From: Hofstenia miamia
Taxonomy: Eukaryota > Xenacoelomorpha > Acoela
Direction of reading: 5' to 3'
DNA: 64,000 nt
Assembly: GCA_004352715.1 (NCBI GenBank)
Contig: SCFE01000103.1
Coordinates: forward strand, 535,746-599,745
Below the pieces are notes generated by a model. That model was not told the origin of the DNA. It did no database searches and worked only from the letters and a program-made list of their open reading frames with translations. Positions 22,407 to 37,100 of this stretch are shown piece after piece. A program made the translations under genes and the position numbers. Position 1 is the first letter of the stretch; each line of letters opens with the position of its first letter.

Positions 22407-22955
22407 TCATGACTTGGTGCCACCTGACAGTAAATAAAACCTCTTTTCATCCATAAAGGTCACTTTGTTAATGTTAGTGGAATGAAAGCGGTTAATACAG
22501 GCAGAGTCACACCGGACACATACATCCTTATTGTTTTGAGTCAGTTCAAAAGGAACCCGCCAACTGCACAGGTTTCTAAGGTTCAAATGAGCGTGGAGAA
22601 TGCGTAGCATAGAACCATGACTTATTTCAACATCTTACTCTAGTTGCCAATATTGGCCTGAGAACATGCTTCCATCTGTCTGCCTTCTCAGGGTGCTTGT
22701 TCCTCTTCCATCATCTAAGTGTTTAAGAATGCGGAACACTGTAGCTCGAGATGGTGCCATGTCTTCCATGCATTCTGACATATGAATTTGAGAGGCTGTC
22801 TGACTATTTCTACTCATAGTTTCAATGAAAAATCGGTACGACTCACGCGTAACATCCTTTCCGTAGAAAAATGACAACACCCGTAATCGACTACAAGGGT
22901 GAGCAAAGTTCACTATAATATATTTCAACTGCGCAATAACGAAACATACATACAT
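22407..22955 (-). mobile_element. mariner-family transposase remnant, truncated
   Basis: On the minus strand the N-terminal half carries helix-turn-helix-like content (MAPSRATVFRILKHLDDGRG) and the second half carries HLNLRNLCSWRVPFELTQNN and KVTFMDEKRFYLLSGG. The latter follow the mariner pattern '..WVPHxLT..' and 'VTGDEKW', i.e. up to the first catalytic aspartate. Two frames are used. Nothing of the second and third catalytic motifs was found downstream (below 22407), so the copy is 3'-truncated. Confidence 0.6.
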
Positions 22956-23033
22956 GCACGCATACCAGCTGAAGCGTGCTTACTTATTGACTATGTATTT
23001 ATATTATATAGTAATATTCTGAAATGTGCTTAC

Positions 23034-23036
<3 letters not shown>

Positions 23037-23070
<34 letters not shown>
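23037..23070. repeat. (TA)n microsatellite
   Basis: About 17 TA units. The short tyrosine/isoleucine-rich open frames here come from this repeat and are not genes. Confidence 0.9.
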
Positions 23071-23072
<2 letters not shown>

Positions 23073-23457
23073 AACACAGTGTATCTGCATGTCTGACAAA
23101 GTCGTAGCACAATACCAAGCTAGCGCACTCGCAATTTGCATACTTCTAATATGTATGTATATTATTTGCAATAAAGTATTTTGTCTGTTCATTTCATTAT
23201 TATTATTGAAATCTCTCTAAGCAAGTATATGAACAACGAAATATATTCTGCATTTTTTTACAAAGAGTGATGCCAAATAAATTTCCTTGGATTTCACAAA
23301 ATTTCAAAACGTCACAAACCCAGTTCTTCCACTAATATGCATTCTTTCTATTTAAATATAATTTTATATACAATATTTACAATCCAATAATTTTAAAGTC
23401 ATAAAACCATTGAATAAATCAGTCGAAAACACACGTTGATAAGGCATAAATGAAATA

Positions 23458-26400
23458 TCAGCTTCCGAGGGGCTTTTTCTTTTTCGGAGAAAATTCTTCC
23501 AATTTTGTATCATTGGCATCGTGAGAGGCAGTTTTGGGTCTTTCAGGTGGGGGTTGTTTCTTTGGGGCCGCTTTAGAGCTAACCCAAAATCTTTTCCAAG
23601 TGTTGTAACCTCGCTCTACCATTAACAGAGCGCTCGCAACAATTGTAACAATGGTCCAAGGACTCGTTGCCAGAAATCTAAATAAACCATAATACGTTAC
23701 TCTATTAAACCATTTGAAATATCTACATAGATATTTAAATATCTCAAATTTTTTTAGAAATTTTCGTAATATACTGAAAGTAGAAGGCTTTATTATTCTA
23801 AGAGTATAATAATGCGAAATGCTTAAATTATATGATTTAGAATCAGTCATTTAAAATGTTATTAAGATTATGGCCTGTTCGCAAGTTATCATTTTAATCA
23901 TATTAAATTGGAATTTGATAAACTTTATCCATGGGTAGTCATTATCAAAGTATTCTTGTATATTTATCTTCTTACTGATTGCCTTCCATATAATAGCCAT
24001 CCTTCCATTGGTACAGAGCTTCAACGTGTGCCATGTCTGATCGACCAGCAGCTTCATCCAACGCTGTTACATTGGTTTTCATTAGAGAAATCTAAATAAT
24101 TCCATTAATTATTTTAAAATTTTCCATCAAACATGAACATAAGCATAAGAATAATATACTAATAGCTGTGACACTTATAGACATAGCACTGCAAAAATAA
24201 TATAAAATTATGTTAAGCAACAAGCATGTGGATGTGGATGTGATATTGCATTTTACCAGTGTAAGGAAAAGTCACTTGGGTGTCAAACGCCTTTAACTAT
24301 CAAAGAATTCAAGTGAAATCTTTACCGCACGTGCTTTTATTTTAGCAAAATAGCATTTGGTATTACAGGCTTCTTGGAAGTTTCTCAGCTACTGCGAATT
24401 TTTGATACTATAATTGCAAGTCAAATTCCGCTTTTCCATATTTCATTTTTTGACTACCACTTATTTCATTTTAACCCCATTTATATTCAATACAATTGTT
24501 TATTTCACTACAATTTAAGTACAACAAAGTGCCAAGCTGCTAAAATTGGAGGCGATTTCCTTGATTTTCATGTTCATAATTGACAGTTGATCTTTTGAAA
24601 GAACAAATATTAATGAAAAACTATAGAAATCAACTGTAGTCTATAGGTCAAGACCCCAAACAAATGCCAATTGCAACATCTGGAACCTCGAAAGTTGATG
24701 ATTTCTAGCTCCCATGAGGTTCAGATATCAGAGATAGATTGAACTTCTTATTGTCCAGTGTTCATCTTTAAGTCAACATATTTTGTGGTGGGTCACGGTG
24801 AATTCCTTATCTTCTGCTGAACAAAATAGCTATACTTTATCAGGTAGGTATCATATTGTACCTAATGTACTAATGTAGGCATTGCTTATAAATTTTAAGG
24901 TAAATAACATGTAAAATCGGGTAGCATTGGTCCATGTGTTTTATAGTTTTTTATGTGGTCATTTATAGCATACAAATCATTATAATAGTTGATAAATGTT
25001 GGAAAGTATAAAAGTAAGGGAAGTAATGCATATTAATACTATTTTGAAAAATTCCAGATCCATTTTCAGCAATATTCAGAAGTCGGTCCTGTTTCAGTGA
25101 GGCAAATGTGGCACCCGAGAAATGGGTTGCCGTCGTGTATGAGGATGGTCTGATTCCTCGAAAAGTGGAATCTGTCAGTTGATTGTAAAGACCATATTAT
25201 GTACTCATTCTGTGATATAGGTGAGAAGATATAGCTATCAGCCATTTTTCCATATAACGATATGGGTGTGCATTAAAATATTTCAAAAATATGTCAACAA
25301 AATGGAGTTCATAAAATGATAGAAGTGCTTTCGTGTAGTTGTTAATTGAAACTTTCTTGTAGCTTTCGTCTCCTAAGATGTCTGTAGTTTGCTACTGATC
25401 TTACGATTTGGTGGTATGCCTACTGGCATATGAACATGGTTTATAGCTAGATTTGTACTTTATTAATGCTTACTAGTAATAAAACAAAGAATCACATAAA
25501 TACTACTAAATATTTGACCTTGACTTTAACTATTGAAGAGTTTGCATACCCATTTTTTAGCGACATAAAGTGCTTGGCAGCTTTGTTGATTTTGAAGATA
25601 CCTTAAAAAATTTAAAAATTGGACCAAAATATTGTACGGTACCCTATGTTTTTATAGCATTAATAAAACATGTTTTACATCTATTCCAAAAATGCATCTA
25701 TGGGCTTAGTGCAAGAATGAAAGGAGGGACTTCACGTATAACCTGTAGGAAAAAAAGTACTCCAAGATTGATTTTGCCAAATGCCCCTGCTATTTAGCAA
25801 TTCATTTAATCTATTGATTGTTAGGTGTTGCGTCGAAGGATATTATTCAGTTATTTTTGAGCAAATCTGATTGATTTTACAAAAATCTTCAAAGTTAAAA
25901 GAAGTTTCCAATTGTATTCATATTCTGAATGCATTTCAATGATAAAGGAAAAAGATTTTGCAAAGAAATGATTAGCAATGTTGCACTCCCTTCTAAGAAT
26001 AAGGTGTCATTGACACATATTAAATCACACAAAGCACATCCCCCGAGCCAACACTGATAAATAAAAAGAAGATCAAAACCAAAAAGTTGATGCTTGCACT
26101 TAAAAGTGAAAACTCTTCAACTTCAAATTTAATTAATGCAGAAACATCTTTTGAAAAAATACAGTTTGATATAACCATTGTACCCACCCTAACCATGCTA
26201 ACAAGTTCATCAGACAAAATCTATAGTCCTGGCATTCTCAGTAAAAGAAATTTCATGAAAGTAGAGAATATAGCAAGCATATAAAGAAAAATAAAACTGC
26301 ACAAGTGCACAAATATCTGCCAAAGCATGCTCACATTTCTCAACTTTACACTAATTTTAGAATGCGGGTTTGTAATGTTTTTTATTGTAAAAAAATAACA

Positions 26401-29400
26401 GAGGAACAATATAGAGAAAAGCTGCGTAATAATCAAATTAGCGAAATAATATATTATTCAAAAGTATATTGTTTTAATTCAATGACAGATTTACCATTTA
26501 ATTAAAATATGAGCACTTAGATTGAGTGACAAACCGTTTTTGAATGTAAATCCGAGATTATTCTTGGAAAACCTGTGAAAATTAAATGAGTTCAAAAGAT
26601 GACAACATAAAAATTGCTACCGCTAAATTGCTTTTAGTTTTTGAAATCTTAAATTAATTCATAATTCCAACTAAATATTGAATATATTTTTAAAAATGTT
26701 TAACGAGCTCTCTTTATCGAAAGATCTGTCATCACCAATAAGACATTGCAATTATAACATTTTAGCAACTTAGTGATTAATGAGTATGAATAAAACTCTT
26801 TTTATTTCCTAATTTGGTTTTTCACTCTGGATATTTGACAATAATTATTATTATCACCCTCTGTTTAAGTTATTGATTAAATATGCCATACTTGCATACT
26901 TATGTTTAGAGTAAGATCTACGCACCTCCATATCAATTCGAATGGCTTCTATCACGTTTTTGTACTTGAATTCTTGTTTTGACATCAGGAAAAATGATCT
27001 GAATCCACTACTTACGAAATTCATTGAATACGTAGTTAATAGCTCCTTAATAAAATCCCATTTTTGAATAGGACCAAGTGGATTTTGCAAGTCTTGCATT
27101 CTAAACATAGTAAAAACTAATAAAAGTTAGCCTACGTAGTTTTCTTTCTAATAGTCATATTATATGAAAAAATCTGCTATATGAAAATTGATGAATGTTG
27201 ATGCTAATTGTTTCTTTTAGGGAAAGCATTGAAGTCATTCTCTCATCTTCTTACGCATAGAATGATTGCAGGAAGGAGTTTGTTGAATTTTTTATTTTCT
27301 TTCAGCGATTGTCGTGATGCTTAGTCTGACACCAAGAGCTGTTAATTGAGTTAGGTTGTGCAAAATAATGCATGCATGTTTACAGGATAATTATATACAT
27401 GAATTGTGTATAAAAGATTGAATTTTTAATATTATTTATTGTTAATACATTTTATATGGGATTTTTTACAAACGCGTTCATGTGTATTGGTTATGAAGCA
27501 AAAACCTGCATAGGTATCGATATTGTAGTTGGGACCTATTTGGGTCACACTTTGACATGACTTTGGGTTGGGGCAAATGCACTACAAGCTCAAAAACTTG
27601 GTTGGATATCTTGTCCCATTTACAGCCCTGTGAAACATATGTTTTGAGGTATTCGTTATTACGCTTTTTTATTTACAAAGTTTGGTTTTGAACTGGTCGA
27701 TATCTTGTACGTGTTTTTCATACAATAGATAATGCAAAAGATGTTGTTGAAGAAACTAAAAATTCAAAAGGCTTATGATGCAGTACATCAAATATATTTA
27801 ATAAAGTACCTATGATCACAGATTTCTTTTCAGTTTTGTATTTTAAAAGCAGTTATTAGATTTCAGTGAATTTGATAAGCTAATGTAGTATTGAAAATCA
27901 GTTTATTGGCAATTAATTAATATACATAATGTTACACAAAGTTATGCATCAATAAAATTGCTGCCATTACTATTTCTTTAAAACATTTCTGTGCTATGCC
28001 CAAGATCCTAATTACTAATAACAAATATGTAATGAGATTGACTAACTATTTAAGCTTCACTAAATTTTTGAAATTCACTTTTGGGTTAATTTGTAGCATA
28101 TGAAAACTTTTTGATGCCCAATTTATGGGACATTAGGCCCGCTAATTCATATTGTCTTTCAGCTTGGTCACTCATTGGGATTGTTGTTATGTTGTCTGAA
28201 ATAAAGTTATTACTGCTATTAATCCACATTTAAGTGAATTGATTATTTTACAATAATATAGTTTATAAACCGGACATTTTGCTGCAACTCTTAACTTATA
28301 ATTTATGAATTGTCCAATCAATCTTTTTTCATAAATCATGAAAAGCAGTTGCTTTGGTTAAGAATTTTTATGTATTACTTGCATTATGCACATCAGGTTT
28401 GATGTAGATATACACAAATTCACTGAGAATGACTATGGGGTAATGGAAATTTGGCGGAATTTAGATTACACAATGGACTCGCAAATTTCTTCTGAGTAAA
28501 TACACATAAACTGTGCCCTAGGCTTAAAATAAGAATAAATATATTATCTTACTTGGCATAAACCTCTTCAAATTCCCAATGGATGACACCCCAAAGTCCG
28601 GATTGATCTATCGGCAATGAAATGTGCAACATGATCGTATCTTTGTTCATCCAATTATCCGGACCCCTTACTAAATAAACGTAAAGGTTTGTGGGGTTTC
28701 CAGGTTCACGGACGCGTTTTAAAAAATCTGGCATTGTAACTTTGAATTCCTCGATGTCTATGTTTGGTACGTAAGAAGGCACGTCGAAGTTATCATTTTC
28801 ATTAATGCTCAACGATTCATTCACACAGAACTCTTCTTTGTTAAGATCGTCAATGTTAAGTGAAGTAAAGTTAAATCGTGAACACTTCTGGACTATCAGG
28901 TAGTCTGATATGAATATTAAACCTAAGATGCAATTATTATTAAGTATAGAATTACGATTTCCTTGGTAATAAATACATAAACGTTTCTTTGTGAATAGTA
29001 TATGGTAAGATGCTGCGATTCATATCGATAGAAATTTTAGTTCGATTCGGAAGCAAAAATCTATAAAATTTGAAAAATCGAAATAATTTCGATGCATTAT
29101 ACATAATAACATCGGCTGCTTCATCTTGAGATATCCCTTGATGAGTGTGTTTAATCGCTTTAATATACAAGTTAATGTTATTTGTTTGAAAAGGCGCTAT
29201 TCTATTTCTTGCCACAGGCAGCCTTAAAATCTACAAGAAATTATGAAAAAATCGAAGTCGATGTTTTGAATCGATTCATTTCCAAAAAATCGATTGAAGT
29301 TGATCGAACTTTCAAAATTAAAATTCGCCGCACCCCAGTATTTGGCTACACTATCAGAATATGATTACATTGCATGTTCGAGTAAGGATCTGTAAGAAGG

Positions 29401-32400
29401 TTAATACTTTCGTTCAGTATAATGCAGTATAAATCTTTTGTATTGATAATATCTATAAGGGTTTTAGTTATAGACAAAATGCTGAGTAATTTTTATAAGA
29501 GTTTATTGCTTAATACTACCACTTCCAAATAATCAATTATCATTTCCATATGAATGTATTTATAACTTAGATCAAACATCCATATATGTAATTTATTCAT
29601 ACAGAATATCAGAAAATTTTGCTAAGAACATCTTAAAACCTTGAACTTTCAATCGACTTGCCTTTATGCAAACAATCAAATACTTTAAACAGAGCATCAA
29701 AATCAATGCATTACAGCATAATGTAACAATTGTAAGTATTTCTTAAGCATGAAAAGGAATGAAAATATTTATTAATTTCAATGATATATTTCTTATCTAT
29801 GCATATATGTATAATAATTGCACAGAATTTACTAAATGCATAATCCACTTCTTGCATATACTCTATTTATTTTTTTAAATATTATGATACTTATCATCCT
29901 TGCGTTGTGTGTTGCGTATGCATCACAGCACAACATGTTATGTTGTGTGGAATTTTAATTTTGTGTATACACCACAACATGTTGTGTGAGGGAATAAAAA
30001 TCCAGCGTCACAAAGTTAATAATTTTGATTTATTCGAAATATTTTCTATTTTCAAACATACTTGCAAATCAATTATTTATGCAATGTAGGTACAGTAAAA
30101 TGTTATTAGTTAGGTTATTAATATAAATGCGATCTTACCATATGCTTTGACAATAGCACTTTTAAATTACAGTTTCTGAATTTGTCATACAAATATTTTA
30201 ATTCTTTTAAATATTTTAAATATAGCGTGTCAATTTGACAAGAAAATTTTAGCACATAAGCAGAATATTGCACTAGTTTTAGTTGTTCTATAGCATTAAA
30301 AATATCACCCAAGTTAATCCACTCATTTCTTTATAATCTTTAATTTTCATAAACGCTATAATTCACAAATTAATAACGGTATCCAAAATTTGGAAGGCAC
30401 ACAAGATAGAAGATTCTCTGCTCTTTCATTGCTGTTATGCAGCAGTACCAGACCGTGAAACACTGAGACGCTTCTTTGCATGAAGTTACCCCTACGCCTC
30501 AGTGAGCATTGGTCAATTGCTGCCCTCACGAGCATTAGACCACTTTAGAGTATAGAAATTAGGTTTGAAGAATTTGAAAGTTCTTAAAAAATCGGACATT
30601 TGTTTGAAAGATAATGAAGATTTTCACATAATTCAGGCGCACAATTATTTTTTTTAAACTTTGTACAAGGGCGATAAAGCACATTTTTGCATAGATGTGT
30701 CAAGTTTGGATTTTTACCCAAGGGGCGATCGTGAGCTATTCTGGGTTTAGTAACACTAAAACTAAAACAAGATGTGTACAGTTAAACTTTCGGATTTGGG
30801 CTAGGTAGGTCTCATTCATTGTCAATCTTTCGGGACAGGCTCACATCTTTGAGTTTTAAATTCGTTTGGACTTTTCACCTGCGTTACTGCGAAATTGAAT
30901 TTTGAGCAATATTTCCTTTAGTTGTAGTCAAAATGTAAATTCTACCGAATTGATGATTAGAAAGATGATGATTTTTATTTGCATCTAAAATATTAGTACA
31001 TATTCATTACATTTTTTCTTAGAACATAGTATTTCCAAACGAGAGTAGATGTGATAGCAAATTGTTTCATATCTTAGAGAATTACACAAGATCATAAACA
31101 TTCCTAGCTGCAAAGCAACTAGAGAAACAAATAATATTGAGTAGTTTTCTTTTATAACCGTATTATCGAATTATGTATTATTTAAATTTTATGAAATTAT
31201 GTTCACATTCTGTTCCTCTCTAATTATTGATACACGACATCTTTTACAAAAAAGTTGTTTTAGTGGACATAAGAATTTTGATTGTATGAAATTCAGCAGC
31301 TTAAAAAACGTCTCAACTAAATGCAATAAAAGCAGGCACATATACCTTTACTTAAAAAAATTGTAAAAATGCATTTAGAAGTTCTTTAAATCTTTATTTG
31401 AATTGCTATCCATACATAAAGCATTTACATTCCCTTGTATATTAATTTCCGTGTTATACACATACAAATGTTTAAAATTTAAGCACACAAGGTTTACCCA
31501 ATTTGTGAAATTTATTACTCTGTTGTGTGCTGTTTGACACAACAACCTTTTGCTGTTGTGTGAAAAAAAGTCAGACAACTGCAAGCCTGAAAAGGATGTA
31601 TACATAAATTAAACACATAATCATGTATATGCATACATACATATATTACAAAGAATGAATGTATTCTCATTGATTCACATTTTCTCATATTAAATAATAT
31701 TAATAATACCTATTTTAATGTTACCACCCCAATATAGCGATTCAGATAGCAAAAGAAGAGAATAATCCATTCATCAAGAAGTTTTGAGTATGTACATGTA
31801 CATGTACATATTTTTTGTTATCACTTCCATTTTAATTGGCACGACCTAATTTTAGATCTTCGGGCTTTATTATTTTATATTAGCTGAATGGAAAGAAAAT
31901 GTTGATCAATAATGTGCACATGTTTCTAACTGTTTTGTATAATGCTGTAAAATCAGCTTATATTTTGTATAATATACATATATAATGATTTTGCAAGTGA
32001 AGCGTTGTCAAGGAACAAAGGTAAGCAATGATGAAATATTAATTGCAACGTACACTGCTCATTTTCTTTAGAAATATTTAATGCTTCGTGAATAGATCTG
32101 GCAAATTGCCATCATTAAAAATTCAAATCGCATTAAGCTCTATTGGTATTAATAAATAGCAATCAATCTACCGCTTAGTAAACGCATGGTGTTTAATATC
32201 GATTATTCTCAATTTCGCAAAACTGACAAGTCTGAATTTAAAATATTACAAGTGACTCATTTTGGTTATTAAGAAAAGCAATTGGGATAAATAAATGATG
32301 ACTTATTTTAGAATAAGCAATAAAAAATGCGAATATGTCACTTTGGTTCACATATATTAAAAATCATTTAAAAAACTCCTTTACTTCATAATTGGAAACA

Positions 32401-34091
32401 AGTGGCATCAACCGGCATGTTGAACTTGGAAAGAAATCTCCAAGCTTTTAATGCGGTAGGCTTTTTCAGTTCCATGTCTAGCTTATTCCACAAGTAATTT
32501 TTTTCACTATCATTGTTATATAAGTTATTTTGTTGTCCCAGGGCTCTCACGTACCTGAAACAGAATTTTAACCGAGCCTGATTTCAAGCTCGGGCCCCTT
32601 GCAATTCGTAACTTTCAGATCCAGGTCCAGCCTGGCCGCCATAGCCAAAACCATTATATAAAAATTTTGATTGGCTATTACTATTACTAAGGCGATTTCT
32701 GAGATAAATGCAATTCTTGTAGTCTTGAATTTGCTTTTTGACGTATAGTCAGTTGATATAATGTTGTAACGTAAGAGAACAAAAATATATATTTATTAAT
32801 AAAATTTCGAACAATTCTATGCCCTTTATGTAGAAATTTCATGCCCAGGCCCGCTTTATTCTTAGTTTTTCCGACTAAGTCCGGCCCGGTTACAACTCTG
32901 ACCTGATTTTATTGTGAAATAGTAGTAAACTAAAAAAATATACGTTTGTACTCTTTTCAGGCTCGTGTGTAGAATGGGAATTCCACTCCGCTGTTTTTAT
33001 GCCGAATGGATGGTACTTATAATGTTGTGATTTTTGAAGAGCCGGTTTACAGTTAAGGAACTTCTTTTTAATTTCAAATAACGCTTAAATATTATATATA
33101 TATATATATATATATCGTATCATGTTGCATCATAAAAAATGCACATAATTTAATGTCTTTATTCATAAATTAACAATATAATTTCTTATTTTATTGGCTC
33201 GAATGAACGTTATTTAAATAGCTTACCGGGTGCGTTATGATTGCCTGTATTCTTCTTTTGTCTATAGGTACTAGATGGAGTATTACTGGTTTCAATTAGT
33301 TTCTTTATTGAATAGACAGCGCTTATTAAACAGAGAGTGATTACACCGGCATAAATCGACCCAACTACCACGCGTAGGATCAGTCTTCGCACTGTCATAG
33401 CACAACCGCCACCACCATTGTCCTTTGCCTTTTTATCTAAAATTTAATATTAATCGATTGTATTAAGGAATGCGAGAAAGATGGCGTGAAACAACTGCAC
33501 AAATTACTGTACTCTTCTCATTTTAAATGGCCCAATGCCTGATGTAACTAGATTGTTAAATGAAAATTCGCTTAGGTACTTGTATGGTGATTTATTGGGG
33601 CATATAAACACCAATTAGTGCAATAATTAAAAACTATTTGATTTAACAGAAAATTCCTTAATTAAGTTTAAATTTTTCTAAATTATCTGGCAAAGGATAT
33701 TAAACGAACAAAGCAAAGGTAAACAAAGTGTTTGTTCTCTGTTCTTTACTTGTACAACAAAATCACTNATGATCGGATTCAAGATTTTTTTTCGTATTGA
33801 ATTTAATGCTTTTGGTACAATAATCATAAGACCACCACCTCTACTATCCCCATTTTTAACAAATATATCGAAGATTGCGGGGTTTGGATTGAACAAATTT
33901 GGATTAATTTCGCTGTTTAACCAAGTTTCTGTAATAGTGATAATTGAATTTGAACCAAATTGAGTTGCAATTTTAAGAAAGTGATTTCTATTTGAATTCA
34001 GACTTCTGGCGTTCAAATAAATATACTTAAAATTATCTTTATAATGATTTGCTAAATTTTCAAGATTACATTCATATAAGATTGGGCCAGG

Positions 34092-34144
<53 letters not shown>

Positions 34145-37100
34145 NACCACGCGTAGGATCAGTCTTCGCACTGTCATAGCACAACCGCCACCACCATTGT
34201 CCTTTGCCTTTTTATCTAAAATTTAATATTAATCGATTGTATTAAGGAATGCGAGAAAGATGGCGTGAAACAACTGCACAAATTACTGTACTCTTCTCAT
34301 TTTAAATGGCCCAATGCCTGATGTAACTAGATTGTTAAATGAAAATTCGCTTAGGTACTTGTATGGTGATTTATTGGGGCATATAAACACCAATTAGTGC
34401 AATAATTAAAAACTATTTGATTTAACAGAAAATTCCTTAATTAAGTTTAAATTTTTCTAAATTATCTGGCAAAGGATATTAAACGAACAAAGCAAAGGTA
34501 AACAAAGTGTTTGTTCTCTGTTCTTTACTTGTACAACAAAATCACTAATATTTTCGACAGCGACATCATTGTGTATGTGCAAAGATAATTGAATTTTCAT
34601 TTGAAAAATGTGATTTATTATAATTCCTATTTTGATGTGACATTACATTATAATCTTAGTTTCCAATACTAATTTTTGTGCTTGTATCTAGTGAGCTTTT
34701 GTTTCTACAATATTTGGCGTATCCGAGATGCAGTATAAATATGACCATAGGTCCAGTTCGATCGTAGCTCTCTGGTACTCATTCGAGGTCAAATGCGGGC
34801 AAGGCGTACTAAACTCGACCTCCCCCGATGACTAACTTTGGGTGGCCGCCAGTGAATCGCCTTCATCAGCTTGTATCCTTGGAGGAACAAACCAATTACT
34901 GCTTTTCGCATGAGAAATGGGGTGTACTTGGGCATGGTTGATTTCTTGTGCAAAGGACAAGATCGAGCAAGACCACGTTAGAACTAAAGTAACAACGCTC
35001 TCCTAACGTGCTGTCACAGTTTCTTTCATATTAATTGGTACCTGCCTAAACGGAAAAACAACTATGAAACAAGAAAATCACGAACTTTAGGTCTTGGTTC
35101 GATCTTTATTTTCACCAGTGTATATGATATGTGCTCTTGTACAAAACTTGATGATTTTTTTCTTCGATTTATTGACTTATTCATTAACAGAGTTAGCTTT
35201 GTTAAATTATGTATTTTAATCATACCAAGCGCTTCGCTTTGTAGGAAATTATAAATTTTTAAAAACACACTGTATATTCATTTAATAGATAAAAGAATTT
35301 ATAAATAACAAGGAATTTTGTATATTAAGAAAAATGAAAATTTAATCAAACGATTTTCTTAAAACGATCGAATATTTTTATAATCTTTCCTAGACAAATA
35401 TTAATTATATGAGAAAACACTTTCTTAGGTTTTAGTTTCGCTTCATTTTGAAACCATTTCATTACTTTGTTTCGGTTAAATAGTTAACTAATTATTTTAG
35501 TGAACAAATTATGCAGAGAATAAAATCAAAGCGGATTTCTTTCTTCAGATCCAATTCAAATATTTGCAAAACATCGATTGCAGGTAATATGCCAGGAAAT
35601 TTTCAATCACAAAAAATTCAATTATACGCATCAGTGATTTAAATTCCTACATTCTCTAGCAGGGAGCAATGACTAAAGAATGTGTTCCAGAAATTATTGA
35701 TTGTTAATAGAATGTGTTCATACAACAGTCTCTCAAAACAAGCTGATAATCGCCTAAAGCAGAGGAACTAAATTTTGATCGACGCTTTAATGAATAAATC
35801 CCAATTCTATGGCAGTTTTTCTATTAGATTCGCGGCCTTATATTTTAATAAGATTGTGTTCAATGTATATTTCAATAGAGTGTCCTATAAATAATATATC
35901 ATTTACTGTGTTGTGTGTATTACCAAGGCAATTGTAGTACTGTCCGGGTAATTCATGCCATAACAACGTATGAGGCAGAAAGTGTTAATTGTTTGTCATC
36001 TAGAGAAAATACAGTAAAGCAGGTCTAACCTTATATTTTATATTTTAATAGGAATAAATCAAGATTAATTTGATAAATCGCAATTTATTATGTTTTTCCA
36101 AAATTCCATAGAAATTCCTGAAAACATTATGCTATGTGCTATTAATGAAACAATAACAAGTTATCTAGGAGTAGTGATTGACAGTCAATCCAATTTTGAT
36201 GAATTTTTCTTTAAAATTAGAAGGATGACAAACAACGAAAAAAATTTATGCCTCATTTGTTTTAAATCAATGGTAGTTCTTTACCATTCAAAATATCCGC
36301 AAATTTTCAATAGGTGCGTTTGGCGAAATCTATTTTAGGGTTAAAAAAAATGATAAACCTCTATCAATCGCATGACTTCTCGCTTCCCTACATTTTATGA
36401 TGGAGAGGCTTATTTACAGGTTGTACATAATAACGGGTCATGACAAGCTTTAATATCTAAAATTATCAAAGCCACACATATTAATTTACATTATTGATAT
36501 TATCTATTATATAATCAAATAAATTAATGTTTTTTGTTAAATTTATTCATAGATTGATAGTGTACTAATGAAAAAATATAATTTTGAGATCATTCCATGA
36601 AAAAAATAACAAAAAATTTTAAATAAAACATTTACATATTTTCGGATTATTGACTTAAACAGCACAAGATCTAAACAACTATTGCACTTGATCATATCAA
36701 ATGCGTGCACAAATAATTAGTAGCATTGATTTTAAAAACTACTAAACAATTATAGCAATAATTTATCAATAAATCGCTTGGAAAACACAATCCAACTCAT
36801 CAGATGGAAGTAATCTTCAAATGCAATATCGTTTGATTGTATCTTGCCGAGAAACCAGCAATATATAACAAAGACAGGTGATCTGTTTCCATTAATATTT
36901 TCCTTTCCCGAAACATGTGATGAAGGACTAATACCTAAGTTTTGGCATAAATGGCACTTATATTATGCAGTGGATGAATTGTTAACTGGAAACTTTCCTT
37001 ATTCACATAAGAGCTTAACGTGAGATCAATTAGATTTCTTTCAAGTAGAAATATAATAACTTTTTGCCTCCAATAGGTGTTAGGAAAAGTCTCAATAAGA

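Noticed and set aside
23004-23220. Several small proteins rich in Tyr and Ile
   Set aside because: They are translations of the (TA)n microsatellite.
32526-32905. Possible hAT-like MITE between CAGGGCTCTCACGTACC and a loosely inverse GGTTACAACTCTGACCTG
   Set aside because: The ends match poorly and no target duplication was found.
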